Shown: piece by piece, positions 55,561 to 64,000 of the stretch
Numbering within the stretch: position 1 is the first letter of the stretch
Layout of the letters: every line of letters starts with the position of its first letter
Source of the DNA: Morinoia aosen
Lineage: Eukaryota; Arthropoda; Malacostraca; Amphipoda; Talitridae
DNA length: 64,000 nt
Direction of reading: 5' to 3'
NCBI GenBank assembly: GCA_030386875.1
Contig: CM059578.1
Span: 24,723,009 to 24,787,008 of the forward strand
Program-made: the position numbers and the translations under genes
The notes under the pieces: model-generated
Seen by the model: only the letters and a program-made list of their open reading frames with translations
Told to the model about the DNA's origin: nothing
Database searches by the model: none

Positions 55561-57077
55561 AGGCAATTGAATTTAAGCAATTATTATGGCCTAAGCTACT
55601 AAACTTATGCTACTAAACTTGTTTTGCCCCACAACTTTCAAATTTTACAAGTTAGGGCTTTAATAATTTTTCTAGTATGAGACTGAGGTTTTTATATTTA
55701 ATAAAATTATCTATTTTTGGCTAAAAAACATCCACGAAAATAAAAAGCACGACTTTCAAGTCTTCTTCAAGTCTTCTCTTGCACTCGTAAGATCATGATC
55801 GTACAATATTACCTCAGCAAAGTTTTGATATCAAACAATGAAGTTCAATTGCCTAAGCTCAAAACAGACCAGAACTTTGTCAGCTTTGGAATCAAACCTC
55901 TCTTTCGATTTTCAAATGAAACTCGTTCTAGTTGTATGTTTAATCCGAAATAAATACCCGTCATGGTATAAACGGCATTTTGCACTTTCTACCTTGATCT
56001 GACAACTCTACAGGGCAATTAAGTATGGATCCTGATTTTTTGAAAATTCAGTCATTTATAAAAAGGAAAGTGTAGATTAACCGTAATACTATTCCAAGCG
56101 ATACGACTGCACAGTTTTACAACGCCAAATACAAAAAAAAGTTCAGGGATTCTTGAGTATTTTTTTAAAATCAAACAAAATTTTGATTTCCAAAATCTTC
56201 GCTTAAAAGCTTAGGTTTATGAATAATTTGAATGGCTTTTCTAGTTTACGAGGGGTTTCTTAATATTCTCGACATATCACCCTCAACATAATTTAGTTTT
56301 TACTCCATTTTTTCTTACTTTATGTTTTAAATTATTTTACGATGTATATCTTGCTACAATGTCACCCTTGTCACTGAGATAATCACTTGTGGATACATGA
56401 TCAAGAGCTGACCTCAATGTCTGGGTACCATAATTTTCATCCTAATACATGTGAGTACTTTTTGTAAAGATGTCCTAGTGATTCTAACTTTTTCACTGTT
56501 CATAAAATTCTAACATGTTTCTCGTGGAATTTTTCCTTCAGCCTTTCGAGGCGAATGTTTTTTCAATTTTCGGTCAACAAAAAATGTGAGCAGGAAAAAT
56601 ATGAGCATATTCAATAGGCAAGTTTTTGAGGTAGTTACTTGCTATGTTTTGATGTGTATGCACTATGCACGAAAAATTAGTTTCAACTTTCAGCCATGTC
56701 GTCTTTTCAGTTTTAAATACGCGGTTATTTACGTCCATCCCTGTATACTTTCTATATTATTTTTTGAAATCGCTAAAGCCAAAGCTTATGTGACATTGTA
56801 AGTTGAAAGTGTCAAAAAAAGTTTCACTATACGAGTATTGCGTCAGTGTGCTTAAAATTTCATTACAACACGTATTTATATGCGCTGCTGAACTTAGACT
56901 AACTTAATCATGGTAATCCATTTTTATGTTTTTTTCAATCTTTGTACAAGCTTTGACGTGAGCTGTTATGACGCCCATGTACGTTTAGTGATTAAGGATT
57001 TTTACATTCAGGTACATAAAAAACCAATGCTGTTTTTATATATGTTTTGTGGGAGAGAAACTAGTTTTCTTTCTTTT
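55561..57077. other. Gene-free AT-rich region
   Basis: An aataaaat at about 55698 could be the polyadenylation signal of the 55236 frame. No other feature. Confidence 0.4.
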
Positions 57078-57262
57078 GTCTATTAGTACGCCCTCGTATG
57101 GTTTATCTTCTTGTACACCTCGTATAGTTTGTCTATTAGTACACCTCGTATAATTTGTCTATTAGTACACCTCGTATGGTTTGTCTATTAGTAGACCACG
57201 TATAGTTTGTCTATTAGTAGACCACGTATAGTTTATCTATTAGTACTCCTCGTATGGTACGT
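57078..57262. repeat. 26-bp tandem repeat (7 units)
   Basis: Units of tttgtctattagtacacctc plus gtatag, with cacctc and gaccac variants. Confidence 0.92.
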
Positions 57263-57283
57263 TTGTCTAAGGACGTCTTATAT

Positions 57284-57370
57284 GAAGAAATTTTTAAAAG
57301 CCAATATGTTGTCATGTATCTCATGGGCCAACCTTTTGGAAAGAAACGATTTTTCTTTCTTCATTTTCTT
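57284..57370 (+). mobile_element. (CTTT)-tailed retroposon end, degraded
   Basis: Contains tttttaaaagccaat and cttttggaaagaaacgattt followed by TTCTTTC runs, similar to the ends at 17531-17693 and 43318-43420. Confidence 0.4.
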
Positions 57371-57944
57371 CTTTCTGTTAACGGATCGTGTACTGGACAA
57401 TATTTGGTTGTCTACTCGTTTTTCACGGGAGTGTTTATTTCCGGTACTTAAAATCAAGATTAAAAATTAGCTTCAGGAAATTTTATTTCATTTATGAGAA
57501 AATACAGAAAAATGTTCGATCATGAGTTCATTCACCAAACTGATTTACGGAGTTTCAAATGATGATTAATGAAAAATTAATTCCTTGACTGAAGATTCCC
57601 ACCACCTAAGGGTTTCCCACAACTGGCTCAAAAATAAACTTCATATGCCCATAAATTTTATGCTGTATTTATTGAGAAAATTTGCAGACTAATACAACTA
57701 TGGAAAATATAATTACGGGGAAATGAGTCAAGATTTCCACATATTAGAGTATGTTGCAGTTTTCCCCTAAAATTTTCTTTATTTCTGCCCACAATAGAGA
57801 GGAAACTCCAATATTATTCACGAGTCGGTTCTATCACACATGAACGTTGTTTTTTTTATAAGAAGAATGTTTGAATTTCTCAGTTTGAGCTCTAAGCATG
57901 AAATTTTTCTCGTTCTTTCGTTTCCAAGCACAATACCCCAAAAT
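57371..57944. other. Gene-free AT-rich region
   Basis: No feature recognised. Confidence 0.4.
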
Positions 57945-58127
57945 TCCAAGCACAATACCCCACTCTACCCAGGTGTCTGAAATGGGTAACGGTTTTGACC
58001 GGGGGGAAGCGTCATGGCGTCCTGGCGTTAGTTATAAGGCATTTGAAAATCCAATGTACAAGGTGATATGTATCAGGCTTGAAATTGGAAATAAAGCATC
58101 CGTAGATGCCTTCATTATTATTATTCA
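57945..58127 (+). mobile_element. SINE body, 5' truncated copy
   Basis: Matches the body of the SINE at 18712-18992 (caataccccactctaccc, caggtgtctgaaatgggtaa, ttagttataaggcatttgaa, tgtatcaggcttgaa, aaagcatcc) but lacks the tRNA-like head. It ends in an (ATT)n tail. Confidence 0.8.
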
Positions 58128-58465
58128 TATCTGTACCCAACTACATAGGTTTTTATAATCAGACTGAGCAGGTCTTGTCTCGATGATAGCGCAGTCTACG
58201 CCCTTCAAGGCATTCCTACTTCAGTGTCTCAACGTTTTTCTCGTCATATCTCATGAGTGATTTTTTTCTGAGAGCAAACTAAGAAAGTACATTTTTACTG
58301 GTGTTCTCTCGGTTGTGAATATTAAAATACTTATAGTATTTTTATGAACTATACATGATAGCTGTTATATTTAGATGTCTTTCAGATTTGAACTTTATGT
58401 ACCAATTTTTTTTTTGTACCTGCACTGGGCCAGCATTGCTGTCGTTGGGCTTCGGTCACCTCTTG
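58128..58465. other. SINE-head fragment and unassigned sequence
   Basis: Bases 58181-58200 (cgatgatagcgcagtctacg) resemble the A-box part of the tRNA-like head at 58466. No other feature. Confidence 0.4.
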
Positions 58466-58540
58466 GGGTGATCGATAGCGCAGTCGATAGCGTGCCGGCG
58501 CGGTAATTTATAGTCCTGAGTTCGAGTCTCGGAGCTCCTT
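58466..58540 (+). mobile_element. tRNA-like SINE head
   Basis: A box tagcgcagtcg (58476-58486) and B box gagttcgagtc (58518-58528), with about 32 bp between them. The arms do not close into a good acceptor stem, so this is a tRNA-derived retroposon head and not a tRNA gene. It differs from the head at 18712-18992, so there are at least two SINE families. Confidence 0.7.
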
Positions 58541-58837
58541 GTGTAAATTTTTTAGAAGTCTGATGTTTTTTATTCGTACCAAAAAATATTTGAGAGCAAA
58601 TTCATCATGCATTTTTTGTACAAGCATCAATGAAAATGAAATGTTTTACCTTTCCAACTTTATTCGGATTTCTCAGGCAGCTGATTTTTTCCTTTTATGT
58701 CCTAAGCACGCGATCAGTTAGATTTCCTGTTATTTCGTCCTTGTCAATACTTTCACATAACAGCAAAATAGCGAAGCTCATTTGTCAGCGTATAAAGTTG
58801 AGATCGTGTCCTTAAAGACGGTTGCCGTCAATTTCTT
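58541..58837. other. Unassigned sequence
   Basis: May hold the body of the SINE at 58466. No second copy is available in the window to confirm. Confidence 0.3.
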
Positions 58838-59021
58838 AAGCGGCCCATAGACGATCAATTTTCTTGTCAATATAATTGACAATGATGAATATTGACAATT
58901 TAATTGATCGTCTGTGGGCTTGATTGACGACCGTCATTTAATTGACTTAGTGGGTAAAAAATTTCATCAATATATTGAGTCAATGATATTGACAATTAAA
59001 TTGATCGTCTATGGGCCGCTT
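58838..59021. mobile_element. MITE with GC-capped terminal inverted repeats
   Basis: The ends are aagcggcccatagacgatca and its inverse (tgatcgtctatgggccgctt), about 184 bp in total. Inside, near 58903-58922, a third terminal-like motif (tgatcgtctgtgggctt) makes the left 85 bp a smaller palindrome. The interior repeats aattgac and tcaat motifs. No clear target duplication. Confidence 0.75.
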
Positions 59022-59284
59022 TCGTCTTTGTTCAATGCTCTGAGTCTAGTATGTTCAAGCCACGTCAGAACTGGGGAAAGTAACTAAGAGATTACAGTTT
59101 TTCTCCCATCATTTTGTTCCATTAACACGACTATTATGAGGCCCATCTTTTAATATATATCAATTAATAATTGCTTGCTGAAACACATTTCAAAATCCAA
59201 TGTTCTTGTCGTTGTTTTTCTCTTATTATTTGGTTCCATTGATATGTCTATTATGATAACTATCTTCACATTTGCATCAACTAA

Positions 59285-59392
59285 AGATTATATGTTTAAA
59301 AACTATTTACAATCCAACGTTGTATTACATTATTTGTAACATCGTTATTTGGAATAAATCGTATTTCTTTTTTTTTTTTCTTTCATTTCTTG
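59285..59392 (+). mobile_element. (CTTT)-tailed retroposon end, degraded
   Basis: Contains tgtttaaaaact, tatttggaataaatcgtatt and a T-rich CTTTC tail, like the ends near 17.5 and 54.4 kb. About 130 bp earlier a similar attgcttgctgaaac-tcaaaatccaatgtt phrase suggests a second fragment. Confidence 0.45.
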
Positions 59393-60700
59393 GATTCAAC
59401 CACCAGTCAGTTGATTAATCTACAAGCTGTGAAGCAGTATTCTTATTTGAGCCAGCTGTCGGTGTGGGCTAATTATATATCATCAAGGTATTAGCAAGCG
59501 TTGGCTAGAAGTTTACAATTCCATGTCTGCGAGCCAAGATGACCCCCACATCATTGCTCTGCTTTTTCGAGACTTTGACTTTCATGATTGAAAAAATTGG
59601 TATACACAGTCTAAGTTTTTGACTGTCGTCTGAGGTTTTAGCCTTTCAAGTATCTTCCGCACAAGGCGGCTAAAATTGTAGATGGAAAGGCAGAAAAGTT
59701 AGACTGGGTAAAATACGATCATAAGCGCACAGTGAAGTGGTTTCATGTATTCTGAGTAAGTAAGTAGTTTGTTTGAATTGCCACTTCGTCAAAAAATTAA
59801 AAGCGATGAAAAATCAAAGGATAATAACCATGTATACTAAGAAAATGTTTCGGAATTCCTCTCAACTACCAGTTCAAAAACTAAAATCATTATGTCTCTA
59901 AAATAAAAGACCACACTACAGAGAATGGCAGACATTAATAGATAAAATGAAAACCAAAAACAAAAGTGCATCAAATGAAAAATTAAAATTAAGCGGGTAA
60001 AAAAAGAGGTTGTTATTTACTATTTCCGATGGATATGAACTGTCCGTATTGTTTAAGTTGGTTTTTCGCTCAGAAATGTGTGATGACTCTTGAATCCTTG
60101 GGTCATGGGTCAAAGAGGAGCTGAAAATTATGCAATCGGTATGAGTACATTGTATTTTTTCAGAAAAATAGCGCACTGGAGAATTGGACGAGTGTGCTAG
60201 GTGCGGAAGCGTGTACTCCGATGCTCTGACCCTATGACAAAAATTTCGTGGGGTCATGCATTCGGCAATGTACACCGCACCCAACTGTACGAGGAAACCA
60301 GAGAGGTTAGCAAAGTTTCCTTGTACCTGGAAAAGAAGACACCTCTAAGCTATTCATTGTTGCATGAACAATTTCCTTGTTTTCTTGCTGGTTTTGAGGA
60401 AAAAATGAGAAAATGATATGAGACAGTGAATTAGGTGCTTTTTAAGTCGCTCTGATGAGGGAAGGAAAGCGCATTAAGCAACATTTTTGCGTTAAATAAT
60501 TTTATAATCATAATAATCAAAATAAAATTATATTTAGAGATTGACAGAACAACTAATAACAAGCTATTAGTGGAGAAAAATTCATCGCGCGGATTCGCTA
60601 TTTATTTGTAGTGTAGTAACCCACAAAGAAAATTTATCGCCAATTTGCACAAAATTTTGCAATTGAGCTCACCACTAATTAGAGTTTTTACGCAGATTTA
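59393..60700. other. Gene-free AT-rich region
   Basis: The longest open frame (59916-60284, minus) has no signal peptide, domain or codon bias. No gene called. Confidence 0.4.
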
Positions 60701-61560
60701 CATTCATTTTATTACTTGCGGCGGGCGAACTTTGTAGGTTGCGAGAACACACTAAAAATAGTACCCGTGAAAAAATCATACCTGGCTCCAACATCGAAAT
60801 GCTGGTCGCCGAAAGGTGGAGCCTCGAGTATTATAAAAATTCACCCCCTAATTCGCGCAAAACCACACTTCCCGAGGTCCCAGCGCTTTCAAACTTGGTG
60901 AGCGTGTACAAGGGAAAATTCTAAGACATACGGACCCCTTTCCAGGCCCCAAGACCCCATAGGAGACCCCCGAGAACTCGAAAACTGACCGAAAATAGGG
61001 TCATTTCAAACATGAGGAATTTTTTGAATGCGCCGTCGGAGGAGCTGACTTGGTGGGAACTGATAGAGAAAATGTCGGGCTTTAAGACGGTGTGATCGTT
61101 ACTTCGAAAAGTATTCGGGAAAATGTTCAATGAATGAAAAACTTTTGGGTAAAAAAACGGCCGTTTTTCAAGTGTGACTTTGGCTGCCAGTTGCGGCGTT
61201 TTCGATGGGCTTTCGCCTTCCAGAATTGGATAGAATGTAGATTGGAGTTTTTTCTAAAATCTATCAAATGTATGAAGCGACAAGTGCGATACTTTTCTCA
61301 AAATGAGCGATTTAAAAATAGTCCTTTTTGTCTGAAAATTCACTTAAACCAAAGACATTGGAGAACGCTTCGTTTTACAGGCAAAGTTGTTGAACACTTT
61401 TTGCTCGTTTTTTCACGCTACATACAAAATAGTTTTTGTGGAACGATCGCATCAACCGTTCCATATATATATGGAAAAAACATGTTTTTCACGTCATTTC
61501 GACTTTTATTACCCCTCTCACGCCCCCTGCTTTACCCCTGAGGGCTTTTAAGTACTCTGT
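60701..61560. other. Compositionally distinct block, unassigned
   Basis: GC-richer than its flanks, especially 60780-61000 (caccccctaattcgcgc, cagcgctttcaaacttggtg, ccccaagaccccatagg). Frames up to 135 codons occur (61134-61541, plus), with no recognised domain. It may be an unclassified transposon. Confidence 0.35.
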
Positions 61561-62644
61561 AGTGATGCGTCTCGAGGACATCTTTCTATAATGATACCTG
61601 TCACAAAGTCGTAGCTTTTCTATTTTTTGAGATAAATGGAAAAAACATCGAAAGAAATTTCCCCTGGACGCGAAATGTGCCAGTGAAAAGGTCTTTCAAT
61701 CTCCGTAGATTAATGACACGGATTATTTCTTGTTTTGCATTGAAGTCTCCACATCAAGATCATGGGTGACTGCGATGACGTGGCCTAAGCTTGCTTGAGT
61801 TGTGAGGGCTGTATAAGGATCTTGAACATCATGACGCTTATGTTTTCATGTTTGTCGAGTTTGATCCCATATATTTCGAGTGATTGATAAAGTTCAAAGT
61901 TTCAACCAATTTTTGACCGTTTGAGGCTGTGTTGCAAATTTTTCATAGGTCTACAGTGTTGTTAAAGTTATTATAAATATATTTTGACGTGGAACTCAAT
62001 ACTCGAACTCGGTTCTTTCGCTTATAGATTCGCACAAGTTGCAGTCATGACTAGTAAATAATCCTTTTCAAGTGTTTAAACTGGTTTTACATGGAAATTT
62101 ATAGAGAACAAATGTGTTTAAAATATTTCATTCACCTTAAGGTAGTATTATTTTAATTCTAACAAGTTTTGCAATGGAGAATAAATGATGGTTACGCGTT
62201 TTATTTTCGCTGCTTGAAGGTCCATGAATTGCAGACACACATTTTCACAGGTATGGCGACTTTGAATTGCAATATAGTAATGAGGTTTAGTATTTGAGAC
62301 TTAAATTTTCAGCTTCTTATAAGAATTGTATTATAATTATCCAGTTGAAGTAATATAAATTGATATAAATCGCAAATCAAACGTTGCGTAAAGGCGTAAA
62401 TATTGCTCTTGATGCGTTTTTTACCAGAAATGATGCTCATTCGTTCGAGGTGCTCATTTCAGTTCGACTTTATTTATTTTTTATGACGTATTATATGTTG
62501 TCCTCTCTCTCCATCACGTTACAAATCACAAGTTCAATCTAGTGTTTTACCTTAAGGTGTCAGCATAATCGACCTTACTTCGTAGTATGAGTTAAATTAT
62601 GCAAAGCGAGTAGTTTTCGACGCCCAAAATTCCGCATCTACTGT
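61561..62644. other. Gene-free AT-rich region
   Basis: No feature recognised. Confidence 0.4.
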
Positions 62645-63130
62645 GTTGGTGTTCTTGAGAGCAATTTTATAGCAAACCGATACTATTTCGACATTGCGAA
62701 TTGTGTCATCGCAAAAGGAGGCGTATTCGTAAAAGTTGGTAAATGAACGATAATTCGAAGGTAATACACTTGAAATCAGTCATCTCTTTTGAGATGTAGC
62801 GGTTAAATTATTTTCGTTCGATACGGCTATTTGTGCGTATTTGTGTAATATGAGCCCAAATATGCAAATTGAGTATTTTGAGATGAAAAGAATTCAAGAA
62901 ATACGGACTTGGGCTTATTGAGAGCAATTTTCTTCGAGCCCTTTATTATTTCGACATCAAAATTTCCGTCCAATGATATTCATTGATGACAAAAACAAAG
63001 CGCATTCGTGAATTTTTTGTAATTGCAAATAAATTCCAAGATATTGAATTTCGAATTCTTCATTTGTGGAGATGTAAGAATTTAATTGTTCAAATACGGC
63101 ATATATATTTTTTTTGCCGACTTGTGTTGT
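62645..63130. repeat. Diverged tandem duplication, period about 270 bp
   Basis: The phrase ttgagagcaatttt, then tatttcgacat, cattcgt and an aattcgaag-like stretch occur in the same order from about 62651 and from about 62918. A gagatgta and cgatacggc / caaatacggc stretch is also shared. Old, two copies. Confidence 0.55.
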
Positions 63131-64000
63131 GATTGCAATGGGTTATTTAGACGTTAGAAATTTGAAATTGGAAGAAATCTTAGGTCAAGCACTTGCCTTT
63201 CAATTGCGTAAAGAAAAAAAGCTCGTTGAGGAATGAATCTGTCGTGACTGAGGGTCAAACTCAATGAACATGGTTCCTGTCGGCATATACATGCTTCCAT
63301 TGAGCGAGGCATTTTCTAAGAAGGGTAGTTTAAGTGAATACATGTCTCCTTAATTTTTGTAGGATTGGAAAAGGAAATTGAAGGATGTTTAGGACCAGGG
63401 ACTCGTTGATTGTACACGAAGAATTCAATCCCCTATAATAATAATAATAATACAAAGTCCTCGTTTGAAAGCCTCAAAATCACTATCTTGGCATGCGTAT
63501 GTTCCAGTAAATCCTCGTTAAAGTGGGTATAGAATATTTAGGGTCGCCAAAAGAGTGTTAAAATGTAATGAATGTGTGTCTCTGATGTCGACTAAATTTG
63601 TAGAGGTTATGCGTGTTTGAAGTGTGATATTTATTAAATGTGAAATGCTATAAGTTAAATATTTGTGAACATATGTATACGATCGTTCTGAATAAGCCTT
63701 AGTATTTCGGAAATGTAAATACTCTGCAAATTTTTATATGCGGTTTAATTCATGAAGTTTCAAGATATTGAGAGACTTAATTTTGTACTAAAATGAAGTG
63801 CCATTGAAGATGTGTTGTTTGGTGTGTGAATGAAATTATCGTTGTGAATACATGTGAAGTATGGTTGTTGGTAAAATTTCACGTTTTCTTAGTTTGTCCA
63901 ACAGAAAACGTTTAGGAAAATTTTTGTAACTTATACTCCTTCATATGAATGAGTTTGGGTAAATATATACATATATGAGTGGAATATTTTTAAACAAACT
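63131..64000. other. Gene-free right edge
   Basis: AT-rich with a short (ATA)n run near 63437. No feature recognised. Confidence 0.4.

Noticed and set aside
58466..58540. Functional tRNA gene
   Set aside because: A and B boxes are present, but the acceptor and anticodon stems do not pair well and the context is SINE-like.

Overview
The window is eukaryotic nuclear DNA, most likely from an arthropod and probably an insect. It is AT-rich and gene-poor. Genes are split by introns with ordinary GT-AG borders, and minisatellites, tRNA-derived SINEs and hairpin elements are frequent. A short TTAGG-type stretch near 18.7 kb is compatible with an insect or related arthropod. The species cannot be named from the sequence.

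Left part (about 0.8-13.4 kb, minus strand): one multi-exon gene for a secreted copper-dependent monooxygenase of the dopamine beta-hydroxylase / MOXD family. Seven exons are visible. They encode a signal peptide with a His-rich stretch, a DOMON domain, and the two copper-binding halves with their ligand motifs (HH, HYD, HxH). All exon joins but one are phase-consistent. The gene runs off the left edge. Its introns are full of duplications that reach across exon borders. Two of them carry partial exon copies that differ almost only at silent sites. Intron 1 also holds a 223-bp-arm inverted repeat.

Middle part (about 13.4-23.7 kb): no gene seen; tandem repeats, a tRNA-derived SINE and a (CTTT)-tailed retroposon end.

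Core (about 24-50 kb): four genes for secreted proteins, called A to D here. B, C and D share a layout: signal peptide, propeptide with an (L/I)xxxPxV(S/A)-like motif, and a furin-type RxRR|S site at residues 76-85. What follows is a very different core in each. In B it is a long collagen-like Gly-X-Y core, in C almost no core, and in D two arrays of 8-residue repeats, one acidic and one with an N-glycosylation sequon in nearly every unit. B and C end in the same six-cysteine module (C-x2-C-x3-C-x6-C-x-C-x5-C) plus an arginine-rich tail. A carries that same cysteine spacing, and a second copy of it with one cysteine missing. D keeps only a decayed remnant beyond a frameshift and a stop. B and C also share a core promoter with matched TATA to start spacing. 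I do not recognise this family. It looks like a local group of structural secretory proteins (adhesive, silk-like, egg-coat or matrix) whose conserved ends bracket exchangeable repeat cores, and it is the main candidate for something undescribed.

Right part (about 50-64 kb): repeats, SINE pieces, hairpin MITEs, one probable small single-pass membrane protein or terminal exon at 55.2 kb, and AT-rich DNA with no gene that I can support.
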